A stretch of 64,000 nt of DNA from UBA4416 sp038327195 (lineage in GTDB: Bacteria; Bacteroidota; Bacteroidia; B-17B0; Aurantibacillaceae): NCBI GenBank assembly GCA_038327195.1, contig JBBQKU010000009.1, positions 1-64,000 of the forward strand, in the 5' to 3' direction. Under the pieces are notes generated by a model. It searched no databases. It was not told the DNA's origin and saw nothing but the letters and a program-made list of their open reading frames with translations. Of the stretch, positions 33,101 through 41,244 are shown piece after piece. Each line of letters starts with the position of its first letter. Within the stretch, counting starts at the first letter, position 1. Both the position numbers and the translations under genes were made by a program.

Positions 33101-35420
33101 ATCCACTACTTGCTGAAGCAACAATTGGAGAAACTGTATTTTGAATGATTGTTTGCAGGCCAGTTGCAATACAATTATTTGAGGTATTTGTAACTGTATA
33201 ATTAAAAGTACCACCTTGATTTACAGTTATCGTACTAATATTTGTGGCGGAGGTTATTCCTGTGCCAGACCAATTATAAGAAACTGGACTTGTTGTAGTT
33301 GTAGCACTTACATTGATACTTAGTGTAGAACAATTTAATGAACCTGTATTAGCTGAAGCTACAACGGGCGGAGTTGTGTTTTGGGTAACTGCTAATACTC
33401 CAACAGTTTTACAACCGTTTGTTGTATTTGTAACTGTATAATTAAATGAGCCACCTTGATTAACTGTTATTGTACTGATGTTGGTTGCTGAAGTAATTCC
33501 AGTTCCTGTCCAGTTATAAGTAACAGGGCTTGTAATTGTAGTAGCACTTACATTTACATTTAAAACTGTGCAATTTAATGATGAGGAAACTGCGCCAGCT
33601 ACAGTAGGAGCAGTTGTGTTTTGACTAATTGAAACTGTAGAAATTGGCGAAGGACAACCTGCTGCTGATGTTACAACTAATGAATAGGTTCCAAGAGCAT
33701 TAATAATTGGAGTAGCAGAAGTGCCTCCTGAAACTATTCCTGGACCAGTCCAAACATAAGTACCTCCTCCAGATCCAGATAGTGTTAAAGTTGTGTTTGA
33801 ACAGGTAAGTGTATTTGTTGCGCCAGCATTGGCAACTGGAATTGGATTGACAAGTATAGATTGGCTAATCGTATTTGTACAGCCATTAGCCGCCGTCATA
33901 TTAACTGAGTAAGTTACGCTACCAGTAGATGTAGGGGTTGCAGAAACGATCGATCCTGAAGTGCTAGATAATCCATTTCCTGCAGAACCTGTCCAGGTAT
34001 AAGTACTAGCAGTACCAGCAGTAATAGTAACAGGACTTCCTAAACATATACTTGATGTTGGTGTCGAAGAAATTGAAGTGACTGGAAGAGCGCCAAAAGT
34101 AACAGTTTTTGTTAGAGTATAAGAGCAACCTGCACCTTGGGAAGGCGTTACAACTACGGTGTAAGTGCCAGTTGTGTTTATAGAAACATTTTGAGTAGTT
34201 TGCCCAGTTACACCTGTTCCTGACCAGAGGTAGGAACCACCAGCAACAACGGGTGCTGTTAGGGTTACATTTTGTCCAACGCATGGCGAACTATTTGAAG
34301 CAACAATAGAAGCTGCTCCACAAATTGCATCTACATAAGCCCAAGAATTATGTAATCCCGCTGTACACCCAGCAGCAGAGAATTTAATATTTACAGTTTG
34401 ACCAATATAGGGTGTTAAATTTATACTATTTGAAGTCCAGTTTTTATAATATAAAACACTCCCATCATTACTATTTACATACCCTGAATTAAGAAAACCT
34501 ACTGGTGGAACACCAGCTGCAGCTTGCACATAATATTGAGTACAAGTTGATAATACAACGCCTGCTGTATTTGTTACTACAACATGAAAATAAGGTTGAT
34601 TTCCAGTAGTATGTCCACCATCATTTAATACCACAGCATAATCATAAGAAAGCAAGGAATTACCAGCACCAACAACTATTGATTTTGACATCTCTTGACC
34701 GTTTGAATAAGTGGCATCCCAATAAAATGCACTACATGAGCCCCACGATCCACTTTGATTTGAATAGAAACCTCCTAAGCGCGCAGATGTTGTTGCTCCA
34801 CTTGGATCTAATCCTGGAATAACGCCTAATGGATCTAAGCCATATGCGCCAGTAATTACATTAATATCAGTGCATGAATAAATACTTTGATTAACACCTA
34901 TAAAGGCTGTTCCAACTCCAGCGCCTGGTACAGTTAAGGCTGCATTTGAATTTGTATTGTAACCACTGCTACATAACCAACCACCTAAATTGCCATCTTC
35001 AAAATCTATATTATTACAAACACTGGCCGCTACTTTTGCATTATTATTTTTTGGTAATTTAAGTAAATACTCTTCCCTTGCTATTTCAAAAGGCAACTTT
35101 GTAAGTTTATATTTTTCTTTTACAAATGCAGATTGCTTAATAAACATGAAATTTCTAAGTTCAATTACAACTTTAATGTTTTCAACTTTACTTTCTTTAA
35201 GAAAAAAAGCATAATCAAATCCATCAAGCGAATCACCTTTATAAAAAGTTGTTAAGTTTAAAATTTCTGCTTCTCCCAATGCAGAAATCAGTCTATAGTC
35301 ACCTGTTTTTATTGGATTCCCAATTATACCTTTAAGCTGAATAGGTTTGTTCGTTTGAGAAATAGCAGTAATGCTACTAAATAAAATAAATAAAATAAAT
35401 AGTTTGTAGATTTTTTTCAT
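30189..35420 (-). CDS. Giant secreted repeat protein with T9SS type B C-terminal domain
   Basis: I start at the ATG at 35420 (MKKIYKLFILFILFSSITAISQ), which gives a signal peptide; an upstream in-frame ATG at 35498 would add 26 non-signal residues. 1743 aa. A N-terminal domain of about 380 residues is followed by some 15 Ig/PKD-like repeats of about 80 residues (pattern GTYTVVVTN...GC...), three of them nearly identical, then a PKD domain (ADPTSGIAPLTVNFTDQS...) and the type B sorting domain LEIPNVFTPNGDGTNDFFSI...RWGEKLYEF...DGSYFYFVKAIG. It is exported by T9SS as a surface adhesin-like or filament-like protein. The repeats are rich in Thr/Ser/Gly. Binding partner unknown. Confidence 0.88.
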   Translation of the reverse strand: MKKIYKLFILFILFSSITAISQTNKPIQLKGIIGNPIKTGDYRLISALGEAEILNLTTFYKGDSLDGFDYAFFLKESKVENIKVVIELRNFMFIKQSAFVKEKYKLTKLPFEIAREEYLLKLPKNNNAKVAASVCNNIDFEDGNLGGWLCSSGYNTNSNAALTVPGAGVGTAFIGVNQSIYSCTDINVITGAYGLDPLGVIPGLDPSGATTSARLGGFYSNQSGSWGSCSAFYWDATYSNGQEMSKSIVVGAGNSLLSYDYAVVLNDGGHTTGNQPYFHVVVTNTAGVVLSTCTQYYVQAAAGVPPVGFLNSGYVNSNDGSVLYYKNWTSNSINLTPYIGQTVNIKFSAAGCTAGLHNSWAYVDAICGAASIVASNSSPCVGQNVTLTAPVVAGGSYLWSGTGVTGQTTQNVSINTTGTYTVVVTPSQGAGCSYTLTKTVTFGALPVTSISSTPTSSICLGSPVTITAGTASTYTWTGSAGNGLSSTSGSIVSATPTSTGSVTYSVNMTAANGCTNTISQSILVNPIPVANAGATNTLTCSNTTLTLSGSGGGTYVWTGPGIVSGGTSATPIINALGTYSLVVTSAAGCPSPISTVSISQNTTAPTVAGAVSSSLNCTVLNVNVSATTITSPVTYNWTGTGITSATNISTITVNQGGSFNYTVTNTTNGCKTVGVLAVTQNTTPPVVASANTGSLNCSTLSINVSATTTTSPVSYNWSGTGITSATNISTITVNQGGTFNYTVTNTSNNCIATGLQTIIQNTVSPIVASASSGSLNCTVLNINVSATTTTSPVTYNWTGTGITSATNISTITVNQGGTFNYTVTNSSNNCKTVGVQTVTQNTVTPTTIAGTTGSITCNPSNTITLTSTLAGMNYTWTAPGGSSIASGTNLQNAIGQGLGTYTIFVLNPSTGCTFQTTVAAIQNTTAPTGVSAGSNQTITCSSASVTLTGSATAPAGTTANWLGGVSGSATSFITTASSAGIFTLQAISPITGCVTTSTVQVFASAGFPSVTAAAVTTSITCSNTLVPISISSTTTPISILWSGPGITGSTTTPSTTVSLGGTYTVVVTNTLSLCSTTLNVIVPSNTTAVVTTATIAPTTSLTCTTTSLTLNASPAGSPYSIVWSGPGIVSGGTTANPVVNVGGNYSVTITNTITGCSGVSGTKIVTIPTNTTIPTLTVTPSNYTVTCSTPTVQLISTSTASPLTYTWVAGGGSLSSTSISNPVANGGGVYSLTITNTTNGCTATANATVTPDANAPVPTITPTSATLTCITSSVSAIVTVTNTAASNLTYSWSPIPLTGITTATASFGSPGTYVCSITNTVNGCPASISITISSNTVVPSVTITPTQSLTCGAPTTVLSTTVTPSIGINYNWSGPGIVGSNTGSSIVANSSGTYSVIVLNSITGCTAVATTSVLSNSSLPTLSVAATGSVITCSSPTLSLNASSSSTSSIVWSTPTGTASNPVIAGVSGNYTVSVTDAVSGCTNSVVISVSGTTVAPTPTVIANTSIPCGATSVTLSANSSSGLTYSWTGPNIISGGTTSSPTVGQSGIYTVVVTSTLTGCSSSATISVSQGSVTAAFTADPTSGIAPLTVNFTDQSIGATTFNWTFGNGNTSTTQNPNTIYNTNGTFTVMLIASSGPCSDTAYATIVINDGLSLEIPNVFTPNGDGTNDFFSIKSTGIKEISLQIFNRWGEKLYEFTGPKAAWDGINTNGGKVTDGSYFYFVKAIGFDDKEIEKHGTVNLFR
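32898..33617 (-). repeat. Three tandem 240-bp coding repeats
   Basis: Within the giant T9SS gene, segments starting near 32898, 33138 and 33378 are closely related with an exact 240-bp period (80 residues). Each encodes TGITSATNISTITVNQGG followed by FNYTVTN. The rest of the repeat region is more diverged. Confidence 0.75.
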
Positions 35421-35614
35421 AGTATAGATTTTAAGTTTTTTGTTTTTAATAATATCAAGCATTTTTTTTTCTATAAATGTTTTTGGTAAAAAATTCATAC
35501 TTGATTTTGATGATTAAATTTATTACTTAATTATAAACACGAATGTAGTTATAATAACGATAAAGTGATTAATTTTAACAATTAAATGACCAATATCACC
35601 CACAAATAAACGAT

Positions 35615-37303
35615 TTAGTATATTTTTTGGTAGATAATTTTGTATTTTTTTTGTTGATTTGTCGTTTTGTAATAATTATACAAATCAGATTTTAACTTTT
35701 GATTTTTTGGATTAATAGAAAATGCTCTTATAAAATATCTATCAGCACTATCCAATTTATTTTGTTTAGCATAACAAAGCCCGATATTTAAATTTAATTC
35801 ATATTTTGATTTGCTTAATTTAAGTGATTTATTGAACCACTTGATTGCTTCTGTTGGATTATTATCTATTGACATCGCAATAAATCCTAAATTATTTGAA
35901 ATTTTGTAATAATTTGAATCGAGTGAATAGGCCTTTAATAAATAACCCTTAGCTACATTTGTTTTATAACTTATTTGTTCAGTTGATAATTTTGAATTAT
36001 TCTTTTTAATCTCAGTTATTAATTCATTTGCGCATAAAATATTAAGTTTTACTGAATTAGGATTATTTTTTAAGTCAGATTCAAATAGGGTTTTTTCGCT
36101 TTTCCAGTCTTTATTTCTCTTTATTATACTAGTTGTAAATGCGACGGTAATAATTAAAACAATACTGATTGTAGCTTTTTTGTTTTTAAGCATATTAAGT
36201 AAAAAATAGGATAGCAGAATGGATAGACCGATAGATGCAAAAAAAACGAAACGTTCTCCAACAATTCCGGGAACTGGTTTTGCGAAATTCAGGAACATGG
36301 AAATAGAAACTATAAAAAACAAAATCCCAATAAGTATTGGATGGTTAGGGCTTCTATGGAATTTGAAAATCCCAACGCATGAAAATATTATTGTAACAAT
36401 TCCAATAATAGAATAAGTGGAGAAAAACGAATAAACAGGAACTGTGTTAAAGCCATAGTAACTTGAAAAATGAAATGGAATTAAAAAAGACTTAATGTAA
36501 AACCCTAAAGCATTAAAGCTCGTTGAGAGTTTAAGCAATAAAGATTTATTCGTAAATAGTGGGTTTTCGAAGAAATAAGAATGACGTTTAGAAATCATTT
36601 CATTATTTAGCATGTAACTTTGAAATATTTTATATAAAAAAAAGAGTGCTACTATAGAAATGCAAATCATCGCAATTTTTTTAAAGTTAATCGATTTCTC
36701 GTAAAAAATAATTATTGGAAACAAAGCTAACATGGGCAAGGCGTCAAGTTTACTAAGTAATGCGGTTATAAGAAAAATAAAACCAAAAAATAGTTTCGAT
36801 TTTTTGTTAGAGTTTATGCCTTTATAAAAATAAATAAAAGATAAAAATGAAAAAATGAAGCATAGTAAAACATCTCTGTTTTTCAAACTCGCAACTACTT
36901 CTGAATGGATAGGCAAGAATGCAAAAATCAAAACAGATAGAAATATTAGCTGAATTTGGTTTTCAGAAAAAATTAATACGAGTGTTTTGAATAAAACGAT
37001 TAGGCATATGGCATATAGTAATATATTAATAACATGACCAAGGTGTGCGTTTACTCCAAAAAATTGATGCTCAATCGCGAAACTTAATTTTACAATTGGC
37101 CTATATTCAAACCCTCTGCCATCATCATAAGTAGCATAATGTGTTGTAAATATTTTAGGGATTGAAGAAAATCCTTTTGTTGTTATATTATTATTTGTGA
37201 CAAAATTATCATCTAACGAATAACCGTTTTTGATTGTATTCCCATATAAAACAAAGGATATTATAAAAAACAAATAGTACTTATATTTTATTAGTTTTTC
37301 CAT
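35615..37303 (-). CDS. Multi-membrane TPR protein, TMTC/GT-C glycosyltransferase-like (562 aa)
   Basis: About 10-11 membrane spans in the first 400 residues, with the first loop GNTIKNGYSLDDNFVTNNNITTKGF...THYATYDDGRGFEYRPIVKLSFAIEHQFFG typical of the TMTC-like/GT-C branch that Bacteroidota encode, followed by TPR-like repeats (about 470-555, SNNLGFIAMSIDN...AIKWFNKSLKL...). The acidic pair DD in the first lumenal loop corresponds to a catalytic site in GT-C enzymes. It may add sugars to exported proteins, such as the neighbouring T9SS client. 32 bp from its paralogue. Confidence 0.65.
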   Translation of the reverse strand: MEKLIKYKYYLFFIISFVLYGNTIKNGYSLDDNFVTNNNITTKGFSSIPKIFTTHYATYDDGRGFEYRPIVKLSFAIEHQFFGVNAHLGHVINILLYAICLIVLFKTLVLIFSENQIQLIFLSVLIFAFLPIHSEVVASLKNRDVLLCFIFSFLSFIYFYKGINSNKKSKLFFGFIFLITALLSKLDALPMLALFPIIIFYEKSINFKKIAMICISIVALFFLYKIFQSYMLNNEMISKRHSYFFENPLFTNKSLLLKLSTSFNALGFYIKSFLIPFHFSSYYGFNTVPVYSFFSTYSIIGIVTIIFSCVGIFKFHRSPNHPILIGILFFIVSISMFLNFAKPVPGIVGERFVFFASIGLSILLSYFLLNMLKNKKATISIVLIITVAFTTSIIKRNKDWKSEKTLFESDLKNNPNSVKLNILCANELITEIKKNNSKLSTEQISYKTNVAKGYLLKAYSLDSNYYKISNNLGFIAMSIDNNPTEAIKWFNKSLKLSKSKYELNLNIGLCYAKQNKLDSADRYFIRAFSINPKNQKLKSDLYNYYKTTNQQKKYKIIYQKIY

Positions 37304-37335
37304 TTGTTATGAAACCTCTATATTTTTAAAATGAA

Positions 37336-39276
37336 TTAATATTTATTATAAATCGTATAATTAAGTGTATCGCCAATCTCTAAATATTTTTTTGACATAA
37401 ATTTTGCCAAGTTTTTGTTTTGGGATATAAAAAAAGCTTCCTCAAATTTGTTTAGTGAATTTTTTATATCACCCATCATAAGGAGACTATTCCCTTCAAA
37501 TGTTAGGAAATTATAATCATCTTGAAATTGTTTGTTTGCAATTCTAGAGCATTCATAACTTTTTTTATATTCTTTTGAATCAAATAATAATTGAATTAGT
37601 GCTGAATAGGCTGTGTATTGTTTGTTGTTTTGCTTAATAGATTGAATATAATATTGGTATGCTTTTTTATTATTTTTTAGTTCTCGATAACAGTTTCCTA
37701 TATTTTCGTAAGCCTGTGGATAATTTTGTTTATGTCGGATTCCAAGTTCAAATAGATGCTTTGCTGTTTCATAATCTTTTAAATATGAAAAATAAACCAC
37801 TCCCGCATTATTGTAGGCAGAATGAATGCTGGAGTCTGCCGTTACAGCTAAGCTATAATGTTTTAATGCTTTTTGGACTAAATCTTGTCCTGAATATTTC
37901 TTGTCTGGTGATCTCAACATTTCAAAATATAAGTTTGCCATTAAGCTATTTGCTTTGGCTGATTCTTTTAAATACGGCATATCGTTTTCAAATAAATTAA
38001 GTTTTGATTCCCATTTAGAATTTCTATTTATGATTAGGAAAAATGAAATGAGAATAATTGGTAAACCGTAAACAATTGGTTTTGAAAAAATGTTTTTTAG
38101 ATTTAATACGCTTACTTTATTTAAATGTTTCGATAATAGAACTGAAATCATTAGGCAAAATCCAATGCTTGCCAGAAAGCATAATCTCTCACCAACAACA
38201 CCTGGAACTGGTGTTAATAAGTTTGTAAATGGGAAGATGGCTCCTAAAAAAAACAAAACAGCGAACAGAAAATGTTTATTTTTATGTTTAAGATAATACC
38301 AAATAACAAATGATAAAAAAAGTATCGCTATTAAAAAACTGAGATTATAGGGTGAATATACATTAATCGTATTTGATCCATAATAAGCTCTAAATGGGTA
38401 TGGGAAAAGTAAAAATTTTACATAAAATCCGACTGTTTGTAATGAAATAGCAATATGATCTATGAAATTAAAATGAGTAGTATATAAAGGATTCTCAAAA
38501 TGGTAAACATTTCTAATAGGCTTTTCTAAATGAATTACACTTTTGAAAAGAAAAAAGACAATGATAGAAATTAGCATTGTTCCTCCCACAAATAAGGTTT
38601 TTTTTAGGTCAATTTTTCTATATATTATTAGAGCTAAAGGTATTATTGCGAAGGTTAAGATGGCTGTTTTTTTGCAGAATAATCCAAAAATGATTGATAA
38701 AATAATAATCAAGAAAGATTTTAAACTTGTTTTTTTTATGAATTCTAAACTCCCCCATAATGCAGATAAACAAAATAATGCGGATAACAATTCATCTCTA
38801 GATTTTAAGTTATTGACTACCTCAGAATGAGCTGGGTGTATTAGAAAAATAAAGGAAGTTAAAAATGCGAGATTGTATTTATATTCATAATCTTCAAATA
38901 ATTTTAAAAGTGTAACGAAGATTAAACAAACCAATACAAAATATATCAAAATATTAATTAGGTGGCTAATAAATGGGTTTTGACCAAAAATACCATATTC
39001 AATTGCAAATGTTGCTGTAACTAAAGGCCTATAGTCAAATGATGATTCCTCATCACTTGCATACCTAGATTTCCAGATTTTCGGAATACCTTTGAAACCT
39101 TTTGATACTAAAGGATGATTAGGAGTGTATTTTTGACCCTTTATAGGAAAATTTGTAACCGTTATGTAGTCATCATCGAGAGCATACTTATTTTTTAAGC
39201 TGTTACCATAAAATAAAAAACAGAAAATAAAGAATAATAATATGGTTTTTTTATTTTCTTTAGCTAGGTTTCTCAT
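37336..39276 (-). CDS. Multi-membrane TPR protein, paralogue of the preceding (646 aa)
   Basis: Same architecture as the 562-aa gene: N-terminal span, loop with GNSLKNKYALDDDYITVTNFPIKG...SFDYRPLVTATFAIEYGIFG, about ten spans, then an extended TPR region (about 450-640, YNNAGVVYFSYLKDYETAKHLFE..., AYENIGNCYRELKNNKKAYQYY...). The extra TPRs make it longer. The two genes are a tandem duplication, on the same strand, and probably one operon. Function as glycosyltransferase is inferred from the GT-C-like topology and not proven. Confidence 0.65.
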   Translation of the reverse strand: MRNLAKENKKTILLFFIFCFLFYGNSLKNKYALDDDYITVTNFPIKGQKYTPNHPLVSKGFKGIPKIWKSRYASDEESSFDYRPLVTATFAIEYGIFGQNPFISHLINILIYFVLVCLIFVTLLKLFEDYEYKYNLAFLTSFIFLIHPAHSEVVNNLKSRDELLSALFCLSALWGSLEFIKKTSLKSFLIIILSIIFGLFCKKTAILTFAIIPLALIIYRKIDLKKTLFVGGTMLISIIVFFLFKSVIHLEKPIRNVYHFENPLYTTHFNFIDHIAISLQTVGFYVKFLLFPYPFRAYYGSNTINVYSPYNLSFLIAILFLSFVIWYYLKHKNKHFLFAVLFFLGAIFPFTNLLTPVPGVVGERLCFLASIGFCLMISVLLSKHLNKVSVLNLKNIFSKPIVYGLPIILISFFLIINRNSKWESKLNLFENDMPYLKESAKANSLMANLYFEMLRSPDKKYSGQDLVQKALKHYSLAVTADSSIHSAYNNAGVVYFSYLKDYETAKHLFELGIRHKQNYPQAYENIGNCYRELKNNKKAYQYYIQSIKQNNKQYTAYSALIQLLFDSKEYKKSYECSRIANKQFQDDYNFLTFEGNSLLMMGDIKNSLNKFEEAFFISQNKNLAKFMSKKYLEIGDTLNYTIYNKY

Positions 39277-39344
39277 TTTCTATAGTTGGTTTTTTTGTAC
39301 AAAGAAAAAATAATTTTCGAGCAAATTGGTATATCCTTTCAAAA

Positions 39345-39371
39345 AAAAAGCGCTAACAAGTAGCGCTTTTT
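39345..39371 (-). terminator. Terminator of the 128-aa gene
   Basis: Stem AAAAAGCGCT/AGCGCTTTTT with a 7-base loop, followed on the minus strand by further T residues. It separates the small secreted protein gene from the TPR genes. Confidence 0.8.
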
Positions 39372-39392
39372 AAAGATATCAATGTTTTCTTT

Positions 39393-39779
39393 TTATTTTT
39401 TACCTGCTATAAGTTCAGCAACGCTTTTTTTCTTATTATTTGCCATCATATAATCTACACCCATCTTTTGAGCTAAACCTAGATAAAATGATTTATCGTG
39501 AGCACTTTTTAATGTTAAAACAGCATCACAATTTCCTTTAGCATCAACATTAGATGTTGTACAAGAAATTATTTCCGCATTAGTTTTCAATACTTTAAGT
39601 GCATTAGTTGCCTCAATTTGATCAGCAAAACCGTTAAGATTTATTTGAACAACTGTAGATTTTTTTATTTCACCTTTATCTATTTGTCCTTTAAAAGTCC
39701 AAGTTAAATTTGATTGAGAGTAAGCTTTTGAAGAAAGTAATGCTAAACAAAAAATTGTTACTGATAATATTTTTTTCAT
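39393..39779 (-). CDS. Small secreted protein (128 aa)
   Basis: Signal peptide MKKILSVTIFCLALLSSKAYSQ, then about 105 residues with a strand-rich start (NLTWTFKGQIDKGEI...) and two Cys at about 74 and 84 that could pair. No lipoprotein box, no T9SS sorting domain. It may be periplasmic. No family recognised. It has its own terminator and is divergent from the biosynthetic operon. Confidence 0.6.
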   Translation of the reverse strand: MKKILSVTIFCLALLSSKAYSQSNLTWTFKGQIDKGEIKKSTVVQINLNGFADQIEATNALKVLKTNAEIISCTTSNVDAKGNCDAVLTLKSAHDKSFYLGLAQKMGVDYMMANNKKKSVAELIAGKK

Positions 39780-39944
39780 GTTAATTAGGTTTTAATTTAA
39801 GGCTAAGATATATTTTTTTTATAATTAAGCAAAATATTTTTATCTCTGAATGATTAAAACTATTAGTTTATTGAGTAAACGAATGTTATAAGATGTGTGC
39901 TTGTTAGTTTTTCAGAATTAATTAATTATTTAGTTAGTAAATAT

Positions 39945-39952
39945 TATATTTG
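39945..39952 (+). promoter_or_regulatory. Candidate -7 element TATATTTG
   Basis: Exact TAnnTTTG match 14 bp before the TTG start of the first KAS III gene. No good -33 TTTG is seen at the usual distance, so the promoter call is tentative. Confidence 0.35.
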
Positions 39953-39965
39953 ATAAACTAATCCT

Positions 39966-40985
39966 TTGCCATTGAAAGCTTTCATTAAATCTATAAGTTA
40001 TTATTTGCCTGAGCAAATTTTTACAAATGAGGATTTTTTTCGAGAATTCCCTGATACAATTTCTAATAAGGCAAACCTTTCTAAAATTGGTGTAAAAGAG
40101 CGTCACATTGTTGCAAAAAATGAATTAGCATCTGATTTAGCAGTTAAAAGTGCTCAAAAATTGTTTAAACAAAATAACATAAATCCTCATGATATTGATT
40201 TTTTATTGTTTTGTGCTCAAGAATTTGATTATTTCACACCCACTACGGCCTGTGTAATCCAACATCGTTTGAATTTGCCTACCAATTGTGGCGCTTTAGA
40301 TTTCAATTTGGGATGTAGTGGCTTTGTATATGGATTAGGAATTGCAAAAGGTTTGATTGAAAGTGTTGGAATGAAAAATGTTTTATTATTGACGTCATCT
40401 ACTTTAACAAGGAAATTACACCCAAAGGATGAAAATTTGCGATATTTATTTGGCGACGCAGCATGCGCAACCCTTATTAGTGAAGGAAATTCAGAAAGTG
40501 AGATACATCAATTTAGTTTTGGAACTGATGGCGAAAGTGCTGATAGAATTATGGTGAAAGACGGAGGTTCTAGAAATCCTATTACTAATGAATCATTTCA
40601 TGAAATTATTAATGAATATGGGAATATTACAAGCAATGCGTTTATGAATATGAAGGGTGTTTCAGTTTTCTCATTTTCAATTAAACAAGTTCCAAACTTA
40701 ATTAATGATTTATTAAAAAAGCATCATAAAACAATTGAAGAAATAGATTTATTTATTTTTCATCAAGCTAACTTATTTATTATAGATACTATCAGGAAAA
40801 AATTAAATTTAAGTGAAGAGAAAGTATTTAATTATATGGAAAATGTCGGTAATACTGTTTCTTCATCAATACCTATCACTCTCTACGAGGCAATAGAATG
40901 TAAAAGGGCGAAAAAAGGAGATACAATTTTACTAGCTGGATTTGGGGTTGGCTTATCTTGGGGAGCAACAATTATTACTTTATGA
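39966..40985 (+). CDS. Ketoacyl-ACP synthase III (FabH-like)
   Basis: 339 aa from a TTG start. The thiolase fold shows the KAS III catalytic triad: Cys117 in LDFNLGCSGFVYG, His266 in FIFHQAN and Asn296 in MENVGNTVSSS. The terminal GFGVGLSWGATII is typical. In housekeeping FabH the enzyme starts fatty-acid synthesis; FabH-like copies in biosynthetic clusters transfer unusual acyl groups between carriers or onto acceptors. Its neighbours (ACP, second KAS III, SDR) argue for the second role. A TTG start is shared with the second copy and may keep expression low. Confidence 0.87.
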   Translation: MPLKAFIKSISYYLPEQIFTNEDFFREFPDTISNKANLSKIGVKERHIVAKNELASDLAVKSAQKLFKQNNINPHDIDFLLFCAQEFDYFTPTTACVIQHRLNLPTNCGALDFNLGCSGFVYGLGIAKGLIESVGMKNVLLLTSSTLTRKLHPKDENLRYLFGDAACATLISEGNSESEIHQFSFGTDGESADRIMVKDGGSRNPITNESFHEIINEYGNITSNAFMNMKGVSVFSFSIKQVPNLINDLLKKHHKTIEEIDLFIFHQANLFIIDTIRKKLNLSEEKVFNYMENVGNTVSSSIPITLYEAIECKRAKKGDTILLAGFGVGLSWGATIITL

Positions 40986-41007
40986 TTTATTTAGTTATTT
41001 TTATCAT

Positions 41008-41244
41008 ATGATTACGTTAAGTGAGTTTACAAAAAAATTGGAATTAGAGTTTGAGGATATTGAGTCTGGAACTCTTACTGCAAATACTGATTATAGAACG
41101 ATAAAAGGATGGAGTAGCATGCACGCTTTAATAGTTATTGCTTTCATAGACGCAAATTTTGATGTGCTATTATCTGGTACTGAATTAAAACAAACAAATA
41201 CCATCGAGGATTTATATAATTTAGTATTTCAAAAAAAATTGTAA
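41008..41244 (+). CDS. Acyl carrier protein
   Basis: The ATG at 41008 (MITLSEFTKKLELEFED) is chosen; a longer frame from 40942 would overlap the KAS III gene. 78 aa, four-helix ACP pattern, with the phosphopantetheine site in RTIKGWSSMHALIVIAFI, where Ser37 takes the place of the DSL serine. This GWSSM variant resembles specialised-pathway ACPs rather than AcpP. Sandwiched between two KAS III genes (22 bp and 0 bp gaps), so it is presumably their partner. Must be activated by a phosphopantetheinyl transferase encoded elsewhere. Confidence 0.8.
   Translation: MITLSEFTKKLELEFEDIESGTLTANTDYRTIKGWSSMHALIVIAFIDANFDVLLSGTELKQTNTIEDLYNLVFQKKL

Noticed and set aside
32898..33617. CRISPR array
   Set aside because: The 240-bp repeats are in-frame coding repeats, not short repeats with unique spacers. 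No cas genes anywhere in the window.
30295..35214. Several 60-95-codon frames opposite or out of frame in the giant T9SS gene
   Set aside because: They arise from the Thr/Val/Gly-rich repeats read in other frames and show no recognisable domain.
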